NCBI GenBank assembly: GCA_934178345.1
Contig: CAKPQG010000003.1
Span: forward strand, 1-64,000
Origin: an uncultured Dialister sp.
GTDB lineage: Bacteria; Bacillota; Negativicutes; Veillonellales; Dialisteraceae
Direction: 5' to 3'
DNA: 64,000 bases
How positions within the stretch are numbered: the stretch's first letter is position 1; every line of letters starts with the position of its first letter. The translations under genes were made by a program, and so were the position numbers. A model generated the notes under the pieces. That model searched no databases. It had not been told where the DNA came from and saw nothing but the letters and a program-made list of their open reading frames with translations. Below are positions 17,725 through 27,081 of the stretch, piece by piece.

Positions 17725-17755
17725 TTGACAGAATATCCCTATTCCATCTATAATA
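17725..17755 (+). promoter_or_regulatory. strong promoter of the cysS leader
   Basis: TTGACA followed after 17-18 bases by TATAAT is almost perfect sigma-70 consensus. Transcription should begin near 17757, about 235 bases before the T-box Stem I. Confidence 0.85.
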
Positions 17756-17756
17756 A

Positions 17757-17985
17757 TCAATAAGCATCACAGGTCTGTGGCTGAAAGTCGATGGCAGTCG
17801 CAGCCAAAACGATCCACGTAACGCAGTCAAAAGGGCTGCTGAGCATGGTGCGGTTTAGAAGTAAGTCCTGCCGGGAAAACCGAGAGAGTGAGTTGTGAGA
17901 GGCGAGCGCCGGGTAGCTAAAGCTCCAGCAGGCGAGTGTGGGGTCAAAAGCCAGGTCAGCTGTAGATGCTTCATTTGTCAATATC
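17757..17985 (+). other. unidentified 5' leader segment, possibly structured
   Basis: About 230 bases lie between the promoter and the T-box with no convincing gene. Possible helices are GGCTG/CAGCC near 17777-17805 and CCTGC/GCAGG enclosing a purine-rich stretch. The segment AAAAGCCAGGTCAGCTG faintly recalls the cobalamin riboswitch B12 box, but the rest of that consensus is not found. It is not RNase P RNA, tmRNA or SRP RNA by their core motifs. Confidence 0.4.
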
Positions 17986-17989
17986 ATAT

Positions 17990-18243
17990 GCAGGCGATGA
18001 ACAGAAGAAGTACTTTCGAAAAGCTTTTCAGAGAGGATAGGACCGGTGAAACTATCCAGGTGATTCGTAAGGAAATGCATTTGGGAGCTGAAAAGGGGAA
18101 ATGAGGGGAATACGGATCGTGCAATAGATCAGTGTTTTCACAAGTATCCTTTTCCGTGATGTGTTTGCGATAAAAACATTTTGCGCGGCTTCGGCCGACA
18201 GAGTGGAATAGCGGGCCACCGTCTCTGTGAGGCGGTGGTTTTT
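17990..18243 (+). promoter_or_regulatory. T-box riboswitch, cysteine-specific
   Basis: Stem I shows GATGAACAGAAGAAGTAC, CAGAGAG and the apical GGTGAAA, then the specifier region GGAAATGCATTTGGGAGC, with UGC (Cys) at 18076-18078 followed by A. The T-box sequence AGAGTGGAATAGCGGG at 18200-18215 resembles AGGGTGGNACCGCGG. The terminator CCACCG...CGGTGG plus T-run is at 18216-18243. Uncharged tRNA-Cys should stabilise the antiterminator and turn on cysS and the genes behind it. Confidence 0.88.
18216..18243 (+). terminator. T-box regulatory terminator
   Basis: CCACCGT and AGGCGGTGG form the stem and are followed by five T. The T-box motif just upstream competes for its 5' arm. Confidence 0.85.
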
Positions 18244-18388
18244 GTTTGCCAAAAACATCGAGCTGTTTCAGGCGCCATAGGAGGGAGCCATGATTTCTAT
18301 ACGTGAAAATCAGAAGATGGCATGACCGGCTTCCTCATGTCATGCAGCGATTCAAAAAATTACATATATAATTAAACAGGAGGCTTTT

Positions 18389-19823
<1,435 letters not shown>

Positions 19824-19834
<11 letters not shown>

Positions 19835-20294
19835 AAGAGTTTTATTTCTAAAAAAACAGATGGTGCAAAAGATGGGAAAGCAGGCTGCGCTCCTCACGGA
19901 GCAGGATGCTTTCTCTATGGATGCACTGACGCTCGCCTACATGGGAGATGTCGTCTGGTCCCTCTTCATCCGGGACACACTCATCCATACCGGTATCTAC
20001 CAGGTGCAGATCCTTTCGACGCTGACTTCGGAAATCGTATCGGCACGCTGGCAGAGCCGTATCCTTTTTGAGATCCGCGAGGTCCTGAATGACAGAGAGC
20101 TCAAGGTGTGCAAGCGGGGAAGAAATACATCAAGCACGGTGCCGAAGAGCGCGACTGTCGAAGAGTACCGCGAAGCCACCGCTTTTGAAGCTCTTCTTGG
20201 CTACCTGAAGCTTTCAGGAGAGGAGGAACGCCTGCAGTTCATCCTCCAGAAAAGTTTGAAGTATGTGGCAGGAGAATTCCAACATGCAGACTAA
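19824..20294 (+). CDS. mrnC: mini-ribonuclease III
   Basis: Homodimeric RNase III domain without a double-stranded-RNA-binding domain; in Bacillus it trims 23S rRNA ends. The catalytic segment MDALTLAYMGDVVW lies near residues 32-45. The probable start is GTG 19824, inside the end of cysS, with AGGTGGAAG upstream. At 156 residues it is slightly long for the family. The cysS-mrnC-rlmB-yacP order is the classic Firmicutes one. Confidence 0.93.
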
Positions 20295-21144
20295 AAAGCA
20301 AAGCAATAGAAAACAGAGGAGAGAGAAACCGGCGGAAGGCCGGTTTCCTTCTGCCAGGCACACGGAGAAAAGACCGCCGAAGCGGAGAAGCAGTGAGGGA
20401 GATCGTCCTGTGAAAGATGACTCACTCATGACCTTTGGCAGAAACAGCGTCACAGAATTCCTGCGGGCTGATCGCGTTCGCAGGGTCTTCATCAAGGAAG
20501 GCCGGAAAGACGAGAGGCTCGCCCGGATAGCAGAAGAAGCTGTAAGCAGAGGACTTCCTGTCTTGGAAATCACGGAAGACAAGCTGGATGCCATGGCTGG
20601 CGGCGTCGTGCATCAGGGGGCGGCTGCACTCCTCAAACCGTATGAATACGCAGATCTTGACAGGGTGCTTTCGGACTGGGAGGGGAAAGATCCCATCCTC
20701 ATCCTGTTGGATGGCTTGGAAGATGTGAGAAATCTGGGCGCCATCGTCCGCACGGCAGAGTGCGCGGGCGCGGCGGCTGTCCTCCTTCCGAAGCACAAGA
20801 GCCCGCCAGTTACGGCGGCGGCCATGAAGACAGCGGCCGGAGCCTTCGCCTATCTTCCGGTGTGCCAGACGGGAAACATCCGTCAGACACTGGAGGGGCT
20901 GAAAGAAAAAGGCTTCTGGGTCGTAGGCGCGGATATGGACGGGGAAAGCCTCTATTATGATGCCAATCTCAAAGGGCCCTTGGTCATCGTCATGGGGGCG
21001 GAAGGGAAAGGCGTCTCACCCCTCACAAGAAAGCTCTGTGACTTCTGTGTCCGTATACCGATGAAAGGGAAAGTCTCTTCTCTCAATGTCTCAGTGGCAG
21101 CCGCGCTCCTTATTTACGAAGCAGCGAAACAGCGAGGAGAGTGA
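20284..21144 (+). CDS. rlmB: 23S rRNA (guanosine-2'-O)-methyltransferase, TrmH/RlmB family
   Basis: SPOUT methyltransferase. A basic N-terminal tail of about 45 residues precedes the RNA-binding substrate domain and the SPOUT knot, with motifs LDGLEDVRNLGAIVRTAE, IVMGAEGKGVSPL and IPMKGKVSSLNVSVAAAL. I start it at ATG 20284 (286 residues), because GGAGA lies ten bases upstream; the frame is open to ATG 20263. It overlaps the mrnC end by 11 bases. Confidence 0.93.
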   Translation: MQTKKQSNRKQRREKPAEGRFPSARHTEKRPPKRRSSEGDRPVKDDSLMTFGRNSVTEFLRADRVRRVFIKEGRKDERLARIAEEAVSRGLPVLEITEDKLDAMAGGVVHQGAAALLKPYEYADLDRVLSDWEGKDPILILLDGLEDVRNLGAIVRTAECAGAAAVLLPKHKSPPVTAAAMKTAAGAFAYLPVCQTGNIRQTLEGLKEKGFWVVGADMDGESLYYDANLKGPLVIVMGAEGKGVSPLTRKLCDFCVRIPMKGKVSSLNVSVAAALLIYEAAKQRGE

Positions 21145-21205
21145 CTGGTGGTTCGTGAAGGGACTTTCACAAACTATCACGCCTTGCGGCGCCACTGCGA
21201 ACGAA

Positions 21206-21455
21206 AGCCGTTAGTGCATAGGTTCAACAGGTTCTATAGGTTCAATGGGTTCAAAAGGTGTAGTGCGGCGCATCAAAATTAGTAGCGCCGCGAAGTTATA
21301 TATATGGGGTATTGGGACGCTATATGAATTGTGCGTCCCTTCCACCCCGTTGAACCCAATGAACCCGCCCAACCTGGCAGCCGACTTTCATAGTAAAGTG
21401 GATTTTGCTGTGAATCCCTGGCTACTAGTCACTAGTCCCTGGCTACCAGTCACCC
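21206..21455 (+). repeat. composite intergenic repeat block between rlmB and yacP
   Basis: AGGTTCAACAGGTTC-type units are followed by the GCGGCGC...GCGCCGC hairpin (near 21262-21290), the TATATGAATT hairpin module (21314-21339), TTGAACCC/TGAACCC units and CTAGTCACTAGTCCCTGGC heptads. It lies inside an otherwise compact gene cluster. Confidence 0.8.
21314..21339 (+). repeat. TATATGAATT hairpin module, copy 2
   Basis: Arms GGGACGC and GCGTCCC enclose TATATGAATTGT and are followed by TTCCA. Compared with copies at 6660 and 42006, the arm bases change in compensating pairs. Confidence 0.7.
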
Positions 21456-21483
21456 GCTACTGTAACAAGCAAGGAGCCGTATT

Positions 21484-21996
21484 ATGAAAGATTTATACTT
21501 GGTCGATGGCTACAATGTGATTTTCTGGCTTCCGAAGGTCTTTGACAGGGAGGACCTCGAGTCAAGCCGCAAGAAGCTGATCGATCTTCTGGAAGACTAC
21601 GGAGCGCACAACAATCTGGAGATGATCGTCGTCTTTGATGGACAGGGCAGCTCGAATAAGGCCAGAATCGAAAAGATGGGGAAAAATTTCACCATCGTCT
21701 TCACCCCGAGCCGCATGACGGCTGACAGCTATATCGAAAAAGAGTCCTATGACCGCAGGGAGGAGTACCGCTCCATCTATGTCGTCACTTCGGATGGCCC
21801 GGAACAGAGTCAGGTGCTTGGAAATGGGGCATATCGCGTAGCTGTCGATGATCTCATCCGTGCAGTGAATGAAGACAAGAAAGTGCAGACCACTTTCATT
21901 TCTCATCATAACAATCAAAATCTTCGGAGCGAGATCGGCCGCGCACTGCCAAAGTCTGTGCAGGATAAGCTGAATCAGCTCAGAAATGGAAAGTAG
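21484..21996 (+). CDS. NYN-domain ribonuclease, YacP/Rae1 family
   Basis: PIN-like NYN fold. The acidic active-site start is LYLVDGYNVIFW at residues 4-15, with further aspartates in VVFDGQG and VVTSDGPEQ. The Bacillus homologue Rae1 cleaves mRNA on the ribosome. The 170-residue length is typical, and AAGGAG precedes the ATG. It is the last gene of the cysS-mrnC-rlmB cluster, followed by a terminator. Confidence 0.88.
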   Translation: MKDLYLVDGYNVIFWLPKVFDREDLESSRKKLIDLLEDYGAHNNLEMIVVFDGQGSSNKARIEKMGKNFTIVFTPSRMTADSYIEKESYDRREEYRSIYVVTSDGPEQSQVLGNGAYRVAVDDLIRAVNEDKKVQTTFISHHNNQNLRSEIGRALPKSVQDKLNQLRNGK

Positions 21997-22028
21997 AAAA
22001 CCGCTCGGCACATGCCGGGCGGATTTTC
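21997..22028 (+). terminator. intrinsic terminator after the yacP-like gene
   Basis: AAAACCGCTCGGC pairs with GCCGGGCGGATTTT and is followed by CTTT. Confidence 0.8.
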
Positions 22029-22116
22029 TTTGCGGATGTTCTAAAGGGGGAATGGGTTTCCTGCTTTTCATGAGATTTACATCAAAAACTTCGCAGCGCT
22101 TCTATTATTTTTTTGC

Positions 22117-22192
22117 CGCACCATCATTTCTTATTCCTTATGCAGGCGAAGCTTTCAAGCACAATCCAGGAGCCGCACGTCTGCCGCCTAAC
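22117..22192 (-). repeat. degenerate composite repeat block, reverse
   Basis: TGCCGCACCATCATTTC, GAAGCTTTCAAGC and CCGCCTAACC match, in reverse, the hairpin start, the AAGCTTTGC link and the GGTTAGCCC module of other blocks, with extra mutations. Confidence 0.6.
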
Positions 22193-22263
22193 CTTCTTAA
22201 TTTTTTCATGGACAAAAGAGGGTAAATACGGTAATATATTTAGATGATAGAAAGCGGTGATAT

Positions 22264-23322
22264 ATGTTGATAGAAAGAGCAATGATTTCAGATTTTCTGA
22301 AAGAGAGCGGTGTAGATGCAGCCTTCATCGAGAAGGATGAGAACTGCCGCTACATCTCTGGCTTCACCGGATCTGACAGCTATCTCTTTTTAACGGCTGA
22401 TGACTGCTATTTATTGACAGACAGCCGTTATACAGAGCAGGCGAAGGAAGAAGCGAAAGGTTTTACCATCATCGACTATGCCGGAAAACTGGCAAAGACG
22501 GTGGGAGAGCTTTCTGCTAGACATCACGTGACTCGTTTCGGGATCGAAGCGGGCATGACGTACAAGATGTATCTTTCTTTCGATGAGGTACTGCCGGAGG
22601 CTGAATTCATCTTCGTGACGCCGGATACGCTGAGGCAGATCAAAAGCGCGGAAGAAATCGGTCTGATGCAGGAAGCATGTCGGATTTCCGATCTGGGCTT
22701 TGAGAAGACCGTGCCTTATATCAAGGCGGGTGTGACAGAGGCCGAGCTTCGGACGATCCTGGAGTGCGCGATGCTGGAGGGGGGATCGGAAGGAAAGTCT
22801 TTCGATACCATCGTGGCATCCGGCTGGCGGTCTGCTTATCCTCACGGGACAGCGACAGATAAAGTGATCGAAGAAGGGGATCTTATCACCTTTGATTTCG
22901 GTGCGATTTACCATGGCTACCACTCGGATATCACGAGGACGGTGGCTGTCGGGGAGATCTCAGAGCGGCAGCGCTACATCTATGATGCGGTGCTGGGATG
23001 CAATGAGCATATCGAAAAGATACTGAAGGCTGGCCTCGTGGCAGCGGATGTGGATCAGGAGTCCAGAAAATATCTGAAAGAGAAAGATCTGGATCAGTGG
23101 TTCGGTCATGCGCTGGGACACAGTGTGGGGCTGGAGATCCATGAGACGCCCGCGCTGTCGCCAAGGGATCATACCGTTCTTTGCAGCGGCATGACGGAAA
23201 CGGTGGAGCCGGGGGTTTATATTCCTGGTGTTGGTGGAGTCCGTATCGAAGATACGGTTGTAATAGAAAAGGATGGAATCTCCATCTTGACTAAATTCCC
23301 AAAGAAATTTTTAAGAGTGTAG
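22264..23322 (+). CDS. Xaa-Pro aminopeptidase / M24B peptidase
   Basis: Two-metal pita-bread peptidase removing residues before proline, probably cytoplasmic. The N-terminal creatinase-like domain contains FTGSDSYLFLT. The C-terminal catalytic domain shows the metal ligands in TFDFGAIYHGYHSDITRTVAVG, HALGHSVGLEIHE and ETVEPGVYIPG, plus the final glutamate in VRIEDTVV. The 352-residue length is typical of the PepQ/YqhT group next to efp in Firmicutes. The Shine-Dalgarno is weak. Confidence 0.93.
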   Translation: MLIERAMISDFLKESGVDAAFIEKDENCRYISGFTGSDSYLFLTADDCYLLTDSRYTEQAKEEAKGFTIIDYAGKLAKTVGELSARHHVTRFGIEAGMTYKMYLSFDEVLPEAEFIFVTPDTLRQIKSAEEIGLMQEACRISDLGFEKTVPYIKAGVTEAELRTILECAMLEGGSEGKSFDTIVASGWRSAYPHGTATDKVIEEGDLITFDFGAIYHGYHSDITRTVAVGEISERQRYIYDAVLGCNEHIEKILKAGLVAADVDQESRKYLKEKDLDQWFGHALGHSVGLEIHETPALSPRDHTVLCSGMTETVEPGVYIPGVGGVRIEDTVVIEKDGISILTKFPKKFLRV

Positions 23323-23338
23323 CAGGAGGAAAAATTAA

Positions 23339-23899
23339 ATGATTTCTAGTAACGATTTACGCCCGGGCATTACCGTAGAATTGGACGGACAGGTATGGCA
23401 GTGTATTGAATTCCTTCACGTAAAGCCAGGCAAAGGGGCAGCTTTTGTACGTGCCAAGCTGAAAAACCTGCAGAGCGGCTCTGTCGTAGAACGTAAATTC
23501 AATGCAGGCATCAAGCTGCAGCCGGCTACTGTAGAACGTAAACCGATGCAGTACCTGTATGAAGCGGATGGTTCCTACTGCTTCATGGATACGGAAACCT
23601 ATGAACAGATCATGCTGAACAAAGAACAGCTCGGCGACAAGATCAACTTCCTGAAGGAAGAAATGGAATGCAATGTCGTATTCTTCAACGGCACCATCAT
23701 CGGCGTTGATATCCCGAACTCTGTAGAACTGAAAGTCGTAGAAACAGAACCAGGCATCCGCGGTGATACAGCGACCGGCGGCTCCAAGCCAGCTAAGATG
23801 GAAACCGGCTATGTCGTTTCTGTTCCGCTCTTCATCAATGAAGGCGAAATGCTCCGCATTGATACCCGTACCGGCGCTTACATCGAACGCGTCAAGTAA
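23339..23899 (+). CDS. efp: translation elongation factor P
   Basis: Relieves ribosome stalling at proline runs. The KOW-like N-terminal domain has the tip loop HVKPGKGAAFVR with K32 at the modification position, followed by two OB domains. The 186-residue length is normal. AGGAGGAAAAA precedes the ATG. It sits immediately behind the Xaa-Pro peptidase, a common pairing. No lysyl or rhamnosyl modification gene is seen nearby. Confidence 0.97.
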   Translation: MISSNDLRPGITVELDGQVWQCIEFLHVKPGKGAAFVRAKLKNLQSGSVVERKFNAGIKLQPATVERKPMQYLYEADGSYCFMDTETYEQIMLNKEQLGDKINFLKEEMECNVVFFNGTIIGVDIPNSVELKVVETEPGIRGDTATGGSKPAKMETGYVVSVPLFINEGEMLRIDTRTGAYIERVK

Positions 23900-23906
23900 T
23901 TTCTAT

Positions 23907-24266
23907 ATGGAAACTGCAGAAGTAAAAAATGACCTGGGAACCGTTCGTGTATCGGACCAGGTCATTGCAGTCATTGCCCGAGAAGCAGCGCTCCATGTGA
24001 AGGGAATCTATGGGATGGATGATCGGTTCTCTCACGGGATTTCTGCGGTCATCAGTGATGCGGAAGCAGAAGGCGTGCGTGTCTCCATCCGGGAGAATGG
24101 CATCGTCATCGATCTCTACGTGGCAGCATGGCATGGAGAACGCCTGCCGGCTATCGCTTTACAGCTTCAGGAAGCAGTCAAGGAAAGCGTGGGAGATTCT
24201 ACGGGCCTTAGAGTGAATGCAGTCAATGTCAATGTGGAACGCATCGTTTTCGGTGAGGAGAAATAG
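23907..24266 (+). CDS. Asp23/Gls24 family envelope stress protein
   Basis: Small alpha/beta protein of the Asp23 family, found near efp and nusB in many Firmicutes and linked to envelope stress. The ATG at 23907 starts METAEVKNDLGTVRVSDQVIA, typical of the family; the longer open frame upstream overlaps efp and is not used. It has 119 residues. The ribosome binding site is weak, and only seven bases separate it from the efp stop. A second, more divergent family member follows. Confidence 0.9.
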   Translation: METAEVKNDLGTVRVSDQVIAVIAREAALHVKGIYGMDDRFSHGISAVISDAEAEGVRVSIRENGIVIDLYVAAWHGERLPAIALQLQEAVKESVGDSTGLRVNAVNVNVERIVFGEEK

Positions 24267-24268
24267 AG

Positions 24269-24616
24269 ATGTCCAGTGAAGAAGCAGAGAAGAAGCGATC
24301 GGAAGAAGTCGTATATCAGAAAATCGAAGAGGCTCTGCTTGCCATGCCTGAGGTGTCTCATTTCACCGCAGATGGTTTTCAGTATCTGATGCAGGGGATC
24401 AGTCAGGCTTTCGGCTTCAAGGCCCATCGCGGCCTCTGGATACGAAATCTGAAGGATGGCCGTGTGAAGGTGGCGATTTCCATCGCACTGCATAAAGGCT
24501 GTCAGGTGCAGGAGACTGCCCGCTATATCCAGATGGTGGTGAAGAATGTATTCTCTTCTCTTAGAAGAGAGGACATCGAAAGCATTGATGTGACGATTAC
24601 TGAAATGGTAGAGTGA
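24269..24616 (+). CDS. second Asp23/Gls24-like protein
   Basis: This 115-residue protein contains VKVAISIALHKGCQVQETARYIQMVVKN, the conserved Asp23-type strand and helix. It follows its paralogue by two bases and is surely co-transcribed and co-translated. The charged N-terminal lead differs from the first copy. The role is unknown beyond the family. Confidence 0.8.
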   Translation: MSSEEAEKKRSEEVVYQKIEEALLAMPEVSHFTADGFQYLMQGISQAFGFKAHRGLWIRNLKDGRVKVAISIALHKGCQVQETARYIQMVVKNVFSSLRREDIESIDVTITEMVE

Positions 24617-24620
24617 ACGG

Positions 24621-24737
24621 GTGTCATCAGATTTCCTGCCGCCAAAGTTTTTCATGGGAAACAGGCGCTGGCTGCATCGGCTGCACCGGCGGGCCATGGG
24701 AAACCATGTATGTGAGACAGGAAATTTCATAGCATAG
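24621..24737 (+). CDS. possible small arginine-rich peptide (38 aa)
   Basis: A GTG-started frame begins MSSDFLPPKFFMGNRRWLHR and ends ETGNFIA, filling most of the gap between the second Asp23-like gene and nusB. Its position is that of the small third gene seen in some asp23 operons. The Shine-Dalgarno is poor. It may be real or chance. Confidence 0.3.
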   Translation: MSSDFLPPKFFMGNRRWLHRLHRRAMGNHVCETGNFIA

Positions 24738-24749
24738 AGAGAGGCTGAC

Positions 24750-25139
24750 ATGAGTAGAACAAGCGCAAGAGAATATGCACTCAAGGTGCTGTACTCCAGA
24801 GAGCTCAATCCGGAGTCAGAACCGATTGCGGAAGAGACGCTTCATTTGGAAGAGAAGGACAAGGCTTTTGCAGAGGCTTTGATCGAAGCGGCAGCTTATG
24901 AAGATGTCGATGATAAGATCAAGGCGTATTTGAAAAAGAACTGGTCGCTCACGCAGCTCAATGTGGTGGATAAGAATATTCTCCGTCTGGCTGTCGCTGA
25001 GTTTTATCATTCCGGGGAAGACCGCCCGGATAAGAAGGTCATTATCAATGAAGCGATAGAGCTTGCCAAGACATATGGCGGTGAGGAGTCCTATCGATTC
25101 ATCAATGGACTTCTGGATAAGGCATTGCAAGGTGAATAA
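24750..25139 (+). CDS. nusB: transcription antitermination factor NusB
   Basis: All-helical RNA-binding protein acting with NusE in rRNA antitermination. It starts MSRTSAREYALKVLYSRE and has the C-terminal signature VIINEAIELAKTYGGEESYRFINGLLDK. The 129-residue length is typical. It directly follows the Asp23-like genes, as in many Firmicutes. Confidence 0.95.
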   Translation: MSRTSAREYALKVLYSRELNPESEPIAEETLHLEEKDKAFAEALIEAAAYEDVDDKIKAYLKKNWSLTQLNVVDKNILRLAVAEFYHSGEDRPDKKVIINEAIELAKTYGGEESYRFINGLLDKALQGE

Positions 25140-25141
25140 TC

Positions 25142-26092
25142 ATGAGGTTTCTTGGAATAGATACCAGCTGCTATACGACATCGGCAGCGGTTTATGATTC
25201 TTCCAAGGGGCTGATGGGGGAAGAACGGATCGTCCTTTCGGTGAAGGAAGGGCGGCGGGGACTGTCTCAGTCAGAGATGGTTTTCCAGCATGTGAAGAAT
25301 CTTCCCGTCCTGCTTCGAAGGCTTTCTCCTTTGCTGCAGGATCTGAAAGGCGTAGGCGTTTCAGGATTTCCACGGAGGCGGGCAGATTCATACATGCCCG
25401 CCTTTCTTGTTGGCCGGGGTATGGCTGAAGCGCTGTCCTCTTCGCATCACATCCCTCTTTATGTATTCAGCCATCAGGAAAATCATGCAATGGCAGCGAT
25501 CCGAGAGGCGCCGGCTCTTTGGGGGAAGCCCTTTTATATGATGCATATGTCCGGCGGCACACAGGATGTGCTCTCCTGCTGCTGGCAGGAAGAGGGGATG
25601 GAGATCCATGAACTTCTGACGTCCAAGGACATTACGGCGGGGCAGTTCATTGACCGCGTGGGTGTGGCTTTGGGACTTCCGTTTCCCTGTGGGAAATGGC
25701 TGGAAGCGCTGGCAGAAAAAGGAAATGACACGTATCGGATTCCTCGCTCATCCGTGAAGGGGGCATTCAGCTTTTCTGGCCCTGAAACGCGCGTCCAGCG
25801 TGATATAGCATCGCGTGCTTATCAGAAGGAAGATATTGCCAAAGGTGTCCTTATTCACATCGGGCGTGCACTCGAGAAGGAGCTCACCGGCTATCCTTTC
25901 GAAAAGGGCCGTCCCTTCATCGCAGTGGGCGGGGTCATGGCAAACCGCTATCTTCGGGCAAAGGTCGAAGAGATTTGCCAAGCTGTCGGTCTCACGCCGC
26001 TCTTCGCCGATCCACGCTACAGCAGCGACAATGCGACAGGCAATGCATTCGGCGCGTATATGGAAGATCGCTTGGGCGTGACGGGTGACTGA
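25142..26092 (+). CDS. TsaD/Kae1-family paralogue (M22 family)
   Basis: ASKHA-fold protein related to the tRNA threonylcarbamoyltransferase TsaD. It starts MRFLGIDTSCYTTSAAVYD and keeps the metal-binding pair in FSHQENH (H111, H115) and the late SDNATGNAFGAY. The body is more divergent than canonical TsaD. Such a paralogue sits beside nusB in several Firmicutes. It lies two bases from nusB and is translated as part of that operon. Its role is not established. Confidence 0.78.
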   Translation: MRFLGIDTSCYTTSAAVYDSSKGLMGEERIVLSVKEGRRGLSQSEMVFQHVKNLPVLLRRLSPLLQDLKGVGVSGFPRRRADSYMPAFLVGRGMAEALSSSHHIPLYVFSHQENHAMAAIREAPALWGKPFYMMHMSGGTQDVLSCCWQEEGMEIHELLTSKDITAGQFIDRVGVALGLPFPCGKWLEALAEKGNDTYRIPRSSVKGAFSFSGPETRVQRDIASRAYQKEDIAKGVLIHIGRALEKELTGYPFEKGRPFIAVGGVMANRYLRAKVEEICQAVGLTPLFADPRYSSDNATGNAFGAYMEDRLGVTGD

Positions 26093-26193
26093 AAGGTGAC
26101 TTTCGGGCATCAGTCTGTGATATTTGCGGGGAAGCTGACACCATTTATGAATTTCAAAAAGCACATATGCAATGATCCAGAAAGGAGCCAACC

Positions 26194-27072
26194 ATGCTGA
26201 AAGCTGTTTTGCTTGCAAAACAGAAGGAGATCAACGAAAGACTTGAGACGCTGCTGGTCTCTGACCTGAGCGCTCATCAAAAATTGTTTGATGCCATGAA
26301 CTACAGCCTTTCGGCTGGGGGAAAGCGTATCCGTCCCTTTCTGTTTCTCCTGATCCTGGAACTTTGGGGGAAAGATGCGCGGGCGTATCTGGATATCGCC
26401 TGCGCGCTGGAATGCGTGCATACCTATTCCCTCATCCATGATGACCTTCCCGCCATGGATAATGATGACTACCGCCGCGGCCGTCCCACGAATCACAAGG
26501 TCTTCGGCGCAGGCATGGCGACCATGGCCGGGGATGGTCTTCTGACCTTTGCCTTTGAACTTTTGGCAGGCGAGCAGCAGATCACTCCTCTGCTCCGCTG
26601 TGAATTGATTTCCATCTTGGCCCAAGCTGCTGGCCCTGAAGGCATGGTGGGAGGACAGGCGCATGATATCGAGAGCGAAGGCCGGACGCTGACCCTTCCG
26701 GAATTACAGCTCATGGACCACTGCAAGACAGGCTGCCTTTTGACGGCACCGGTGGATATGGCGCTGGCACTGACGGAGAGCAGCGAAGAAGAAAAGAACC
26801 TTCTGCATGCATTTGCTGTCCATGTGGGACTGCTTTTCCAGATGACGGATGACCTGCTCGACGTGAATGGGCATCTGGACGAGATGGGGAAAATGCCGCA
26901 TCAGGATGCGGCGGATCATAAGTCCACCTACGTAAGCCTTCTTGGTAAGGAGCGGACGATGGCACTCGCAGAAGAAGAAGCAAGGCATGCCAAAGAGATA
27001 CTGAAAAGAATTGATCGGGATACGAGCCTTCTCACAGAGCTTGTGGACATGCTGCTGGTACGCACAAAGTAG
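26194..27072 (+). CDS. ispA: farnesyl/geranylgeranyl diphosphate synthase
   Basis: Head-to-tail prenyltransferase making C15/C20 diphosphates for undecaprenyl phosphate and quinones. The first aspartate-rich motif DDLPAMD is at residues 83-89, followed by RRGRPTNH; the second, TDDLLD, is near 218. GGKRIRP marks the diphosphate-binding region. It has 292 residues, and AAAGGAG precedes the ATG. tlyA follows nine bases later. Confidence 0.95.
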   Translation: MLKAVLLAKQKEINERLETLLVSDLSAHQKLFDAMNYSLSAGGKRIRPFLFLLILELWGKDARAYLDIACALECVHTYSLIHDDLPAMDNDDYRRGRPTNHKVFGAGMATMAGDGLLTFAFELLAGEQQITPLLRCELISILAQAAGPEGMVGGQAHDIESEGRTLTLPELQLMDHCKTGCLLTAPVDMALALTESSEEEKNLLHAFAVHVGLLFQMTDDLLDVNGHLDEMGKMPHQDAADHKSTYVSLLGKERTMALAEEEARHAKEILKRIDRDTSLLTELVDMLLVRTK

Positions 27073-27081
27073 AGGAAATGT

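Noticed and set aside
17757..17985. Cobalamin riboswitch, RNase P RNA, tmRNA or group II intron upstream of the T-box
   Set aside because: Only a vague B12-box-like string is present; the diagnostic cores (GAGGAAAGTCC, the tmRNA resume frame, intron domain V) were not found.
17895..18104. 69-codon frame within the cysS leader
   Set aside because: It runs through the T-box Stem I and specifier and has no Shine-Dalgarno.
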